The translations under genes and the position numbers were made by a program. The notes beneath the pieces were generated by a model. The model searched no databases, was not told the DNA's origin, and saw only the letters and a list, made by a program, of their open reading frames with translations. Shown piece by piece: positions 6,918 to 16,777 of a stretch of 64,000 nucleotides of DNA. The DNA comes from an uncultured Kiritimatiellota bacterium (GTDB lineage: Bacteria; Verrucomicrobiota; Kiritimatiellia; RFP12; UBA1067): NCBI GenBank assembly GCA_934675625.1, contig CAKURH010000002.1, positions 1 to 64,000 on the forward strand. The letters are read 5' to 3'. How positions within the stretch are numbered: position 1 is the first letter of the stretch; the number at the start of each line of letters is the position of its first letter.

Positions 6918-7874
6918 ATGATTGAAAACCAAATCCTCACGGTCAAGGAAGGCGGCGTCCGGCTGGACGTCGCCCTTCTTCATGCCTTTCCCAACGCGAC
7001 GCGGGCGTTCATCCGCGAAGCGGTCGCCGACGGGGCGGTGCTCGTCGACGGACGGCGCGCGGCGAAGGGCCTGAAGCTGCGCGGCGGCGAGACGATCTGC
7101 GTGAAGGAGCTGCTCGAGGCCGACGACAACCTCGTCGCGCCCGCCGGGGCCTGTCCCCCATCCCTGTTCGAAGACGCCGCGCTCCTCGCGTTCGACAAGC
7201 CGGCCGGCGTGCCCGTCCAGCCGCTCACCTGCCGCGAGACGGGCACGCTCATGAACGCCGTCGCGACGCGCTACCCCGACTGCCGCGCGCTCGGCCCGGT
7301 GCTGACGCGCCTAGGGGAAAGCCCGCTCATGGCCGGGGCCCTGCACCGCATCGACGCGGACACGTCCGGCCTCGTCCTCGTCGCGCGCACGGCCGAGGCG
7401 TTCGAGAGCCTGCGCGCCCAGTTCGCCGCGCAGACCGTCCGGAAGACCTACCTCGCGCTCGTCGAAGGAGCCGTCGCCGTCGGCGGCACGCTCGAAAACG
7501 ACCTCGTCCACGATCCGACGCTCCCGTTCTGCCGAATGATCGACGCGCACCGCAACCGCCTGACGCGCGCCCAATGCGCGCGGCTGAAGCCGCTGCGCGC
7601 CGTGACACAGTTCCGCCCCCTCGCGCACACGACGGTCGAGAGCGAGGTTCGCACCCTTCTGGAAGTCACGATCTTCACGGGCGTCACGCACCAGATCCGC
7701 GCGCAGCTCGCGCTCGCGGGGCATCACATCGTGAACGACCGCCTCTACGGCGCGTTCGCCGTCGAGGGCCAGACGGGGCATTGCCTCCACGCCCTCGCGG
7801 CGGCGTTCAGGCATCCCGTGTCCGGGAATCCGGTCGAGATCCGGACGCCGCGCCCGGCCTGGGCCGAATCCTAA
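6918..7874 (+). CDS. RluA-family pseudouridine synthase
   Basis: 318 aa with an N-terminal S4-like RNA-binding domain (about 10-65, GVRLDVALLHAFPNATRAFIREAV) and the RluA catalytic domain. The catalytic motif HRIDADTSGLVLVA carries the aspartate nucleophile. VRKTYLALVEG and a late GVTHQIRAQLALAGHHIVNDRLYG motif are also present. It isomerises uridines in rRNA or tRNA; which site cannot be told from sequence. Between the S4 and catalytic domains the coding sequence contains a GGGGCCTGTCCCC repeat (7146-7158, encoding part of APAGACPPS). The ATG at 6918 lies 31 bases after the lipoprotein stop, probably the same transcript. Confidence 0.9.
   Translation: MIENQILTVKEGGVRLDVALLHAFPNATRAFIREAVADGAVLVDGRRAAKGLKLRGGETICVKELLEADDNLVAPAGACPPSLFEDAALLAFDKPAGVPVQPLTCRETGTLMNAVATRYPDCRALGPVLTRLGESPLMAGALHRIDADTSGLVLVARTAEAFESLRAQFAAQTVRKTYLALVEGAVAVGGTLENDLVHDPTLPFCRMIDAHRNRLTRAQCARLKPLRAVTQFRPLAHTTVESEVRTLLEVTIFTGVTHQIRAQLALAGHHIVNDRLYGAFAVEGQTGHCLHALAAAFRHPVSGNPVEIRTPRPAWAES
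7146..7158. repeat. GGGGCCTGTCCCC repeat inside the pseudouridine synthase gene
   Basis: A 13-base copy of the hairpin repeat family lies in frame at codons 77-81, in the linker between the S4 and catalytic domains. Confidence 0.6.
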
Positions 7875-7924
7875 CAGAATCCTAACACGCTTCTTATCCG
7901 TTCCTCACAGTCATTTGCGATAAT
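7871..7924 (+). promoter_or_regulatory. Candidate Pho box: four 11-bp direct repeats plus -10
   Basis: CTAACA, CTAACA, CTTATC and CTCACA begin at 7871, 7882, 7893 and 7904, exactly 11 bases apart, and end 5 bases before an extended -10 (TTTGC then GATAAT, 7919-7924). PhoB-type regulators bind 11-bp direct repeats that replace the -35 box. The downstream Na/phosphate cotransporter makes phosphate control plausible. No regulator gene is in the window. Confidence 0.5.
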
Positions 7925-7935
7925 GCGCGGTGACA

Positions 7936-8061
7936 ATGAACGAGAAGAAGGAGAAGAAGCGTATGCACAAGGAACTCAGAACCCGAATCGAGGTCATCGC
8001 CGCGCTCGCGGCGGTCGCGGCCCTTTACCTGCTGAACTGGCTGGCGGGGAACCTGCCGTAA
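7936..8061 (+). CDS. Small single-pass membrane protein (41 aa) before the phosphate transporter
   Basis: The frame encodes a highly charged start (MNEKKEKKRM) and then a hydrophobic segment (VIAALAAVAALYLLNWLAG) ending NLP. An alternative start at 7963 (32 aa) is 11 bases after an AAGGAG ribosome site and may be the real one. The stop lies 13 bases before the transporter ATG. It is probably an accessory peptide of the transporter or a coupling leader. No family is recognised. Confidence 0.5.
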   Translation: MNEKKEKKRMHKELRTRIEVIAALAAVAALYLLNWLAGNLP

Positions 8062-8074
8062 CGGAGCGCGCACG

Positions 8075-9757
8075 ATGAACGACTACATTCAGCTGACGAT
8101 CGCCGTCCTCGGCGGCCTCGCCCTCTTCGTCTACGGCATGGGCCTCATGAGCGACGGCCTCAAGGAGACCGCCGGCGAGAAGATGAAGGCCGCGCTCGGC
8201 TACATGACGAAGAACCGCTTCTTCGCGATTCTCGCGGGCACGACCGTGACGGCGCTCATCCAGAGCTCGTCCGCGACGAGCGTCATGACGGTCGGCTTCG
8301 TAAACGCCGGCCTCATCACGCTCCAGCAGGCCATCGGCGTCATCTTCGGCGCGAACATCGGCACGACCGTGACGGGGCAGATCGTCTCGCTCAAGCTCGA
8401 CGACCTCGCGCTGCCCGCCGTCACGCTCGGCGTCATCGGCCTCATGGTCGCCAGGCGCACCGTGACGCGCGGCGTTTGGCGCACGATCCTCGGATTCGGC
8501 CTCCTCTTCTTCGGCATGACGATGATGTCGCAGGAACTGAAGGTGCTCGCGAAGGATCCCGGCTTCGTCGCGTTCTTCTCGCGCTTCGACTGCACGCCGG
8601 GCGCGAGCGGCTACCTGCCGCCGCTCGCCGTGCTCGGCGCCGTCGCCGTCGGCACGCTCTGCACGATGCTCGTGCAGAGCTCGTCCGCCACGATCGGCAT
8701 CACCATCGCGCTCGCCGAGACGGGCGTCATTTCGCTCTGGACGGCCGTCCCGATCGTCCTCGGCGACAACATCGGCACGACGATCACCGCCGCGCTCGCG
8801 TCGATCGGCGGCAACGCGAACGCGCGGCGGACGGCCCTCGCGCACGCGCTCTTCAACGTCTTCGGCACGGTTCTCGTGCTGATCAGCTTCGGCTTCGTCT
8901 TCACGAACGCCGACAAGGTGGCCGCGCCGGCCTTCTTCCACCTCGTCGACCTCTGCACGGACGGCAACGGCTTCGCGGGCGAGACGCCCGGTCGCCACGT
9001 CGCGATGGCGCACACGATCTTCAACGTCGCGAACGTGATCGTCCAGACGCCGTTCATTCCGCTTATCGCACGGCTCTGCTCGCGCCTCATCGGCGACGAC
9101 AAGACGGCGCGCGTCCAGGCGCTGGAGCCGCACCTGCTCGCCGCGCCCGCCCTCGCGCTCCACGCCGTGCGGCTTGCGCTGGGCGACATGACGCGGCGCG
9201 CGTGGACGATTTCCTCCGTCGCGCTCAACAACTGCCTTGGCCGCGCGAACGTGGACGAGGAGTCCGTGCAGAACGCCGAGAAGGAAATCGACGAGATGCA
9301 GGCGCGCATCCGCGACTACCTCGTCGCCCTCTCGCAGCGCAAGCTGACCGAGCGCCAGGCGCAGGCCCTGCCGGAATTCGTCCACTGCGTCAACGACGCC
9401 GAGCGCATTTCGGACATCGCCGTGAAGATCTACCGCAAGACGGCGCGCATCCAGCGGCAAGGGCTCACGGACGACCTGATCGAGGAGATGACAGACCTGA
9501 TTGGCCACCTGCGCACCTTCGCACACGACACCGTGCACGTCCTGCGCAAGGGCGGTGCGCTGACCGAAGAGCCGGCCGTCGCCGAAGCCGAGATCAAGCG
9601 GGCGGCCAAGGCGATCTCGAAGCGGTATTCCGAGGCCCTGTGCGCCGCGACGGACGGCCTGCCGCGCGACACGGCGTTCCTGACGGTGCTTGCCGGCGTC
9701 CGGGACGTCTCCCGCCACATCGGCAACATCGCCGAGCGCATTTCCGCACTCGGCTAA
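8075..9757 (+). CDS. Na+/phosphate cotransporter with PhoU-like C-terminal domain
   Basis: 560 aa, PNaS family (NptA/YjbB type). The membrane part (about residues 1-330) contains the two inverted-repeat signatures QSSSATSVMTVGF and QSSSATIGITIAL, each followed by a GANIGTT or GDNIGTT motif that forms the phosphate/sodium site. The C-terminal 200 residues are helical and PhoU-like (SVQNAEKEIDEMQARIRDYLVAL...). It would import inorganic phosphate across the inner membrane or modulate its export. It lies behind a candidate Pho box and a tiny membrane peptide. The ATG at 8075 follows GGAG. Confidence 0.9.
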   Translation: MNDYIQLTIAVLGGLALFVYGMGLMSDGLKETAGEKMKAALGYMTKNRFFAILAGTTVTALIQSSSATSVMTVGFVNAGLITLQQAIGVIFGANIGTTVTGQIVSLKLDDLALPAVTLGVIGLMVARRTVTRGVWRTILGFGLLFFGMTMMSQELKVLAKDPGFVAFFSRFDCTPGASGYLPPLAVLGAVAVGTLCTMLVQSSSATIGITIALAETGVISLWTAVPIVLGDNIGTTITAALASIGGNANARRTALAHALFNVFGTVLVLISFGFVFTNADKVAAPAFFHLVDLCTDGNGFAGETPGRHVAMAHTIFNVANVIVQTPFIPLIARLCSRLIGDDKTARVQALEPHLLAAPALALHAVRLALGDMTRRAWTISSVALNNCLGRANVDEESVQNAEKEIDEMQARIRDYLVALSQRKLTERQAQALPEFVHCVNDAERISDIAVKIYRKTARIQRQGLTDDLIEEMTDLIGHLRTFAHDTVHVLRKGGALTEEPAVAEAEIKRAAKAISKRYSEALCAATDGLPRDTAFLTVLAGVRDVSRHIGNIAERISALG

Positions 9758-9767
9758 AGAAATGTGC

Positions 9768-9773
9768 TATAAT
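9768..9773 (+). promoter_or_regulatory. mscS extended -10
   Basis: AATGTGCTATAATCTGC contains a TGC extension and consensus TATAAT, 32 bases before the ATG at 9806. AAAAGGAG follows as the ribosome site. Confidence 0.6.
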
Positions 9774-9805
9774 CTGCGGACACCCAAAACGAAAAGGAGT
9801 CCCAG

Positions 9806-10699
9806 ATGACAAACGAAATGGCAACGGCCGGCGTCTCGCTCGGCGAAAAAGTCTGCTCCGCATTCGACCAGCGCTTCGGCGCGCCGCAGGACGCCCTGCA
9901 GACGGCGCTCGACTGGCTCGCGACACGCGGCGTCTCCCTCGCGTTCGATTTCGTCGGCGCGCTCGCGCTTCTCCTCGTCGGCTGGCTCGCCACGAAGCTG
10001 ATCGTCGCGGCCGTCGGAAAGGCCGTCTCGAAAGGCCGCCAGAGGGACACGCTGCTCGCCAGCTTCGTCCGCAACGCCACGTCCAAGGTCTGCTGGTCGG
10101 TGCTGCTCGTGCTGGTGCTCGGCCAGCTCGGCGTCAACGTCGCGCCGATCATCGCCGGCCTCGGCGTCACGGGGTTCATCCTCGGCTTCGCCTTCCAGGA
10201 GTCGCTCGGCAACCTCGCCTCAGGCCTCATGATCGCCGTCAACGAACCGTTCAAGATCGGGGACTACGTCATCGTCGCCGGGAACGAGGGCACCGTCCGG
10301 AAGGTCGACATGATGGCGACCGTGCTCGCGACGGGCGACAACAAGAAGATCATCATCCCCAACAAGAGCACGTGGGGCAGCCCGATCGTCAACTTCACGG
10401 CGCTTGGCCGCCGCCGCGTCGATCTCAAGATCGGCATCGACTACTCGTGCGACGTCGCCAAGGCCATCCGCATCGCCCGCGAGACGCTGCCGACCGTGCC
10501 GGGCGTCCTCGCCGATCCGGCTCCGGCCGTGTTTGTCGCCGCGCTCGACGACAGCCAGGTCACGCTCAACGTCCGCCCATGGACGGAAGGCGCGAACTAC
10601 TGGGCCGTCTACAACGACGTGCAAATCGCCATCAAGACGGCATTCGAGCGCAACGACGTCGCCATCCCCTTCCCGCAGCTCACCGTCCACACGGTCTAA
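9806..10699 (+). CDS. mscS: Small-conductance mechanosensitive channel, MscS family
   Basis: 297 aa. Three membrane helices lie in the first half (about 45-65, 90-110 and 115-140), with the pore helix region VAPIIAGLGVTGFILGFAFQESLGNLASGLMI split across glycine-alanine packing. The MscS beta domain follows (IGDYVIVAGNEGTVRKVDMMATVLATGDNKKIIIPN) and then an alpha/beta C-terminal domain. It opens under membrane tension to release solutes during osmotic downshock. It has its own promoter and is convergent with proC. Confidence 0.93.
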   Translation: MTNEMATAGVSLGEKVCSAFDQRFGAPQDALQTALDWLATRGVSLAFDFVGALALLLVGWLATKLIVAAVGKAVSKGRQRDTLLASFVRNATSKVCWSVLLVLVLGQLGVNVAPIIAGLGVTGFILGFAFQESLGNLASGLMIAVNEPFKIGDYVIVAGNEGTVRKVDMMATVLATGDNKKIIIPNKSTWGSPIVNFTALGRRRVDLKIGIDYSCDVAKAIRIARETLPTVPGVLADPAPAVFVAALDDSQVTLNVRPWTEGANYWAVYNDVQIAIKTAFERNDVAIPFPQLTVHTV

Positions 10700-10746
10700 G
10701 CGCACGGCGAGAGGGCACGGCGGACTCTGCGCGGCGCCTCGGCGGG

Positions 10747-11484
10747 CTAGGCGAGTTCGCGCGAACGCTGCGCGGCGGCCGCGAGCGTCTTCGCGACGGT
10801 CTTCTTGAACGACGGCGTCGCGAGGAACTTCATGCCCGCCGCCGTCGTGCCGCCCTTCGTGCAGACGCCGTCGATGAACGCCCTGAGCGGCATCTGCGAC
10901 TCGCGCAGGAACTTCGCCGTGCCGTACATCGTCTGCTCCGCGAGGAGCCGCGCGACGGACGGCTTCAATCCCAGCGCCACGCCGCCCTCGACCATCGCCT
11001 CCTCCATGTAGGCGAAGTAGGCGGGGCCCGACCCGGAGAGCGCCGTCACCGCGTCAAAGTCCTTCTCCTTCAGGACGACCGTCGCGCCCGCCCCGCCGAG
11101 AATCCGCTCGACCTCGGCGAGGTGCTTCTTCGGCGCACGCGGCCCCGGACAGATCGCGCACATGCCCGCGCCCGCCCGCAGCGCGAGGTTCGGCATGACG
11201 CGGATGAGGTTCACCTTCGCGCCCAGCGTCTGCCGCAGCCGCTTGAGCGTCTTGCCCGCGACGATCGAGACGACCGTCTGCCGCGCCGTCAGGAACGGCT
11301 TCACCTCCGCCGCGACGGCATCCACGTCCTGCGGACGCACCGCGAGGAAGATGAGCTCGCACGTCTTGGCGATCTCGACATTGCGGTTGTCGTCAACCGA
11401 GGAGAGAATGACGGACGACGGATCGTCCATCGCCGAGAGAATGCCCTGGGCCATCTTGCCCGCACCGAAGAATCCGATTTTCAT
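10747..11484 (-). CDS. proC: Pyrroline-5-carboxylate reductase
   Basis: ProC makes proline from pyrroline-5-carboxylate with NAD(P)H. The 245-aa protein has the nucleotide-binding motif GFFGAGKMAQGIL at the N terminus, VRPQDV, MPNLALRAGAG, and the C-terminal family signature SGSGPAYFAYMEEAMVEGG followed by CTKGGTTAAGM. It is slightly shorter than the usual 265-270 aa. The ATG at 11484 lies 6 bases after a putative -10. There is no proA or proB nearby. Confidence 0.93.
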   Translation of the reverse strand: MKIGFFGAGKMAQGILSAMDDPSSVILSSVDDNRNVEIAKTCELIFLAVRPQDVDAVAAEVKPFLTARQTVVSIVAGKTLKRLRQTLGAKVNLIRVMPNLALRAGAGMCAICPGPRAPKKHLAEVERILGGAGATVVLKEKDFDAVTALSGSGPAYFAYMEEAMVEGGVALGLKPSVARLLAEQTMYGTAKFLRESQMPLRAFIDGVCTKGGTTAAGMKFLATPSFKKTVAKTLAAAAQRSRELA

Positions 11485-11490
11485 GTGGGT

Positions 11491-11496
11491 ATTGTC
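11491..11496 (-). promoter_or_regulatory. Putative proC -10, 6 nt before the start
   Basis: The minus strand reads TTATGAGACAATACCCAC then ATG. TGA-GACAAT is a weak extended -10. The spacing would give a leaderless mRNA like others in the window. Confidence 0.35.
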
Positions 11497-11531
11497 TCAT
11501 AATCTCCGTCCGCGCGTCAAGCCCGGCAACG

Positions 11532-11561
11532 AAAAAAAGGACGTCCCCGAAGGGACGCCCC
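11532..11561 (-). terminator. groEL rho-independent terminator
   Basis: On the minus strand, GGCGTCCC-TTCG-GGGACGTCC is followed by TTTTTTT. This is a strong stem with a UUCG tetraloop and a U tract, starting 30 bases after the groEL stop. Confidence 0.85.
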
Positions 11562-11590
11562 TTTTCTGTTCCGTCATCGACGGATGCGGC

Positions 11591-13593
<2,003 letters not shown>

Positions 13594-13617
13594 GTTTTGT
13601 TTTTTCCTTTTTTTTGG

Positions 13618-13690
13618 GTCGTTTGATGTTTCTAGATGCTCTAGTCGCCCTAGTCTCCCTAGAACCTCTAGGGAGACTCGAACGGCTAGC
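13618..13690 (-). repeat. CTAG short-period tract between dnaK and groES
   Basis: CTAG recurs about every 9-11 bases on the coding strand (CTAGCC, CTAGAGGTT, CTAGGGAGA, CTAGGGCGA, CTAGAGCAT, CTAGAAAC). It resembles the groES-groEL gap. Confidence 0.6.
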
Positions 13691-13698
13691 CGTGAGAC

Positions 13699-15627
13699 TT
13701 ACTTCATCGTGAAGTCGGCGTCGACGACGTCATCGCCGTTCTTCTTGCCGTCGTCCTTCGGCGGCTCGCTGTTCGGCGGCGGCGTGCCCGCGCCCGGATT
13801 CGCGCCGGCCGCGCCCTGCGCGGCCTGCGCGCTGGCATACATCTCCTGCGCGACGGGCTCCATCGCCTTCATGAGCGCCTCCTGCTTCGCCTTGATGTCG
13901 GCGATCGGGGCCGGCGGCTGCTTCGCGAGCAGGTCCTTGAGCTCCTTGAGCGCGGCCTCGACCGGCGCCTTCTTGTCGGCGGCGATCTTGTCGCCCGCGT
14001 CCTTCAGCGTCTTCTCGACCTGGAAGGCGAGCCCGTCGGCCTTGTTGCGGTCCTCGACCTCGGCGTGGCGCTTCTCGTCCTCGGCCGCGTGGGCCTCGGC
14101 GTCCTTGCGCATCTTCTCGATCTCCTCCTTCGAGAGACCGCCCGCCGCCGTAATCGTGATCTTCTGCTCCTTCTGGGTGCCGAGATCCTTCGCCGAGACG
14201 TTGAGGATGCCGTTCGCGTCGATGTCGAACGTGACCTCGATCTGCGGGACGCCACGCGGCGCCGGCGGAATGCCGTCCAGGTTGAAGTTGCCGAGCGCCT
14301 TGTTGTCGCGCGCCATCTTGCGGTCACCCTGGAAGATCGCAATCGTCACGGCCGGCTGGTTGTCCGCCGCCGTCGAGAAGACCTGCGACTTCTTCGTCGG
14401 GATCGTCGTGTTGCGCTCGATGAGCGGGGTCAACACGCCGCCGAGCGTCTCGATGCCGAGCGTCAGCGGGGTCACGTCGAGCAGGAGCACGTCCTTCACT
14501 TCGCCCTTCAGGATGCCGCCCTGAATGGCCGCGCCCATCGCGACGACCTCGTCCGGGTTGACGCCCTTGTGCGGCTCCTTGTTGAAGAGGCTCTTCGCCT
14601 TCTCCTGAATGAGCGGCATGCGCGTCTGGCCACCGACGAGGACGACCTCGTCGACCGTCGAGAGCTCCGCGTCCGCCATGCACTTGCGGCACGGCTCGGC
14701 GGTGCGGTTTACGAGATCCATCGTCAGCGTCTCGAGTTTCGAGCGCGTCAGCGTCGCCGTCAGGTGCTTCGGCCCCGTCGCGTCCGCCGTGATGAACGGC
14801 AGGTTGATGTCGTAGGTCGTCGCGCTCGACAGGGCGCATTTCGCCTTCTCGGCCTCTTCCTTCAGGCGCTGGAGGGCCATCATGTCGTTGCCGAGGTCGA
14901 TGCCCTGCTGGGCCTTGAAGTCCTCGATCATCCACTTCATGATCGCCTGGTCGAGGTCGTCGCCGCCGAGGTGCGTGTCGCCGTTCGTGGCCTTCACCTC
15001 GAAGACGCCGTCGCCGATGTCGAGGATCGAGATGTCGAACGTGCCGCCGCCGAAGTCGTAGACCGCGATCTTCTCGTTTTTCTTCTTGTCGAGGCCATAG
15101 GCGAGCGAGGCCGCCGTCGGCTCGTTCACGATGCGCTTGACGTCAAGGCCCGCGATCTTGCCCGCGTCCTTCGTCGCCTGACGCTGCTGGTCGTTGAAGT
15201 ACGCCGGAACCGTGATGACGGCCTCCGTGATCTTCTCGCCGAGAAACGCCTCCGCGTCTTCCTTCAGCTTGCGGAGGACCATCGCGGAAATCTCCTGCGC
15301 CGTGTAGATCTTGTCGTTCACCTTCACGGCCGCATCGCCGTTCGGCGCCGCGACGACCTCGTAAGGCACCATCTTGATCTCGTCCGTCATCTCGCTGAAG
15401 CGACGGCCGATGAAGCGCTTGATGGAGTAGATCGTCGACTTCGGGTTCGTGACCGCCTGGCGCTTCGCCGCCTGGCCGACCAGGATCTCGCCCGTCTTCG
15501 TGAACGCCACGATCGACGGCGTCGTCCGCGCGCCCTCCTTGTTCGGGATGACCGTCGCCTCGCCGCCTTCCATCACGGCCATGCAGCTGTTCGTCGTGCC
15601 AAGGTCAATACCAAGTACTTTTGCCAT
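13699..15627 (-). CDS. dnaK: Chaperone DnaK (Hsp70)
   Basis: 642 aa. It has the N-terminal ATPase domain ([52 protein letters not shown]), the substrate-binding domain ([19 protein letters not shown]) and a helical lid. The tail is PGAGTPPPN then DDVVDADF, typical of DnaK. It works with DnaJ and GrpE, which are encoded 3-5 kb upstream on the same strand. The leader region has a palindrome and hairpin repeats instead of a recognisable CIRCE element. Confidence 0.98.
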   Translation of the reverse strand: MAKVLGIDLGTTNSCMAVMEGGEATVIPNKEGARTTPSIVAFTKTGEILVGQAAKRQAVTNPKSTIYSIKRFIGRRFSEMTDEIKMVPYEVVAAPNGDAAVKVNDKIYTAQEISAMVLRKLKEDAEAFLGEKITEAVITVPAYFNDQQRQATKDAGKIAGLDVKRIVNEPTAASLAYGLDKKKNEKIAVYDFGGGTFDISILDIGDGVFEVKATNGDTHLGGDDLDQAIMKWMIEDFKAQQGIDLGNDMMALQRLKEEAEKAKCALSSATTYDINLPFITADATGPKHLTATLTRSKLETLTMDLVNRTAEPCRKCMADAELSTVDEVVLVGGQTRMPLIQEKAKSLFNKEPHKGVNPDEVVAMGAAIQGGILKGEVKDVLLLDVTPLTLGIETLGGVLTPLIERNTTIPTKKSQVFSTAADNQPAVTIAIFQGDRKMARDNKALGNFNLDGIPPAPRGVPQIEVTFDIDANGILNVSAKDLGTQKEQKITITAAGGLSKEEIEKMRKDAEAHAAEDEKRHAEVEDRNKADGLAFQVEKTLKDAGDKIAADKKAPVEAALKELKDLLAKQPPAPIADIKAKQEALMKAMEPVAQEMYASAQAAQGAAGANPGAGTPPPNSEPPKDDGKKNGDDVVDADFTMK

Positions 15628-15697
15628 AGTCTTTTCTCAACTTTCTTTCGCCCACCACGGGCGACGCCTCGTTTCTTGCAAACTCCATGCCAAACAT

Positions 15698-15784
15698 GGG
15701 GACAGACCCCAGCCCTTGGGGACATATCCTCGAAACATGGGGACAGACCCCCGGAATTGCGGCCAAATCGTGGGGACAGACCCC
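15698..15784. repeat. Array of GGGGACAGACCCC hairpin repeats upstream of dnaK
   Basis: Copies start at 15698, 15739 and 15772, with a degenerate one (GGGGACATATCC) at 15718. The units are 20-33 bases apart and in the same orientation. Each can form a GGGG/CCCC hairpin with a 5-base loop. Confidence 0.8.
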
Positions 15785-15795
15785 TTGAAAAACAG

Positions 15796-15833
15796 AAAGT
15801 GTGACATTCTGTCGCGACAGAATGTCACACTTT
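15796..15833. repeat. Perfect 38-bp palindrome upstream of dnaK
   Basis: Half-site AAAGTGTGACATTCTGTCG is followed directly by its exact reverse complement with no loop. On the minus strand it follows the OB-protein gene by 35 bases and is followed by CTGTTTTTC, so it could terminate that gene. As duplex DNA it could be an operator or a mobile palindromic element. Confidence 0.85.
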
Positions 15834-15868
15834 TAGCGCGTGGCACACTACGGTGCCCACCCGTGTCC

Positions 15869-16600
15869 CTATTTCATGAAATCGCTGCGCCGACGGCGCA
15901 CCTTGGCGAGGAAGCTGCTGACCGCCCCGCCCTTTTTCGTCTTCGGCCCAAACGTCAAGGTCTGCTGGGGCTGTTTCGGCTTCGGCGCGGCGAGACGCGC
16001 GCGCAGGTCGTTCACGCTGTCGATGCCGAGCTTCGCGGCGCAGGGCGTGCCGGCCTCCAAGCCCGCCAGCTCCGGAAAGTCGTCCAGCGGATAGAGGAGC
16101 CCGCAGTTGAAATGGTAGATGCTGCGGTTGACGATCGGGAGCAGGATGCGCACCTTCACGCCGAAGCCGAACTTGTAGGCGCGCACCTTCACGCGCGCGG
16201 CCTCGCGGTTGTGGTAGCGCGCCTCGTCAGGCATCGTGGCGTCCTTCGAGACGAAGAGCGCGTCCATGTCCTCCTCCAGATAGTAGCGCGGAATGCTCAT
16301 CTTCCACCGGCGGCAGTCCGGCCCCTGCACCATCACCAGCGCATACCGCTCGTTCGCCTTCGGAATCTCCTCGTAGGCGACCACGCGCACGATGCACGCC
16401 AGCGGCAGGTCGAGCGGCATGATCTCGCCCTCGCCGCGCCGCAGCCGGTCAAGATACGCAATCGCCGCGAGGTCTTCCGGCGTCTTCTCCGGCTTCTCAG
16501 GCCGCTCGGGCCGCTCGGACTTTGGAGTCCGTTTGGCCCGCTTGGGCCTCTTGGGCTTTTCAAAATCTTTCTGCGCGTCGTTTTCGTCGTTGTCGTTCAT
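15869..16600 (-). CDS. Stand-alone OB-fold protein resembling the N-terminal domain of Deinococcus-type RNA ligase
   Basis: 243 aa. It has a basic, repetitive N terminus (about 1-45, KRPKRAKR, ERPERPEKPEKTP), a beta-rich domain (about 60-190) and a lysine/proline-rich tail. The stretch LPLACIVRVVAYEEIPKANE and the later GLLYPLDDFPELAGLEAG resemble, from memory, the start and end of the OB domain of DRB0094-type RNA ligases. The adenylyltransferase KxDG motif of the ligase is absent. It starts 36 bases after tRNA-Leu and probably shares its transcript. The role is unknown; RNA binding is the best guess. The resemblance needs a profile search. Confidence 0.45.
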   Translation of the reverse strand: MNDNDENDAQKDFEKPKRPKRAKRTPKSERPERPEKPEKTPEDLAAIAYLDRLRRGEGEIMPLDLPLACIVRVVAYEEIPKANERYALVMVQGPDCRRWKMSIPRYYLEEDMDALFVSKDATMPDEARYHNREAARVKVRAYKFGFGVKVRILLPIVNRSIYHFNCGLLYPLDDFPELAGLEAGTPCAAKLGIDSVNDLRARLAAPKPKQPQQTLTFGPKTKKGGAVSSFLAKVRRRRSDFMK

Positions 16601-16636
16601 GGTCTGCCTTTCCAGTCAATCGCCTCGAAACGAGGG

Positions 16637-16715
16637 TGCACCTGGAGGGACTCGAACCCCCACGCTTGCGCAGTGGAACCTAAATCCACCGTGTCTGCCA
16701 TTCCACCACAGGTGC
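16637..16715 (-). tRNA. tRNA-Leu (anticodon UAG)
   Basis: The minus strand folds as a cloverleaf: acceptor GCACCTG/CAGGTGC with discriminator A, the D-arm GTGGAATGGCAGACAC typical of tRNA-Leu, and the anticodon stem GTGGA-TTTAGGT-TCCAC with UAG at the anticodon. A short variable arm (TGCGCAAGCG) and the T-arm GGGGG-TTCGAGT-CCCTC follow. It is 79 nt with no encoded CCA and reads CUA codons. A small CCTCG-TTT-CGAGG hairpin follows, and the OB-protein gene starts 36 bases downstream. Confidence 0.95.
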
Positions 16716-16726
16716 CGAAAGTCTGT

Positions 16727-16732
16727 ATTATA
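16727..16732 (-). promoter_or_regulatory. tRNA-Leu promoter -10
   Basis: The minus strand reads GGTTTTGCTATAATACAGAC, an extended -10 ending 11 bases before the mature tRNA 5' end. Confidence 0.65.
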
Positions 16733-16777
16733 GCAAAACCCGCATCTCCCTGCCGACGCCCCTTCAGTTCGCCCCCT

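Noticed and set aside
8476..11502. A 1,008-codon plus-strand frame running across nptA, mscS and proC
   Set aside because: It is out of frame with three real genes on both strands and its translation is Arg/Ala-rich noise.
15698..15784. CRISPR array
   Set aside because: Repeats are only 13 bases with 7-20 base gaps, similar copies are dispersed singly elsewhere, and there are no cas genes.
15628..15868. A CIRCE element or classical heat-shock dyad upstream of dnaK
   Set aside because: No TTAGCACTC-N9-GAGTGCTAA-like sequence is present; the palindrome there is unrelated.
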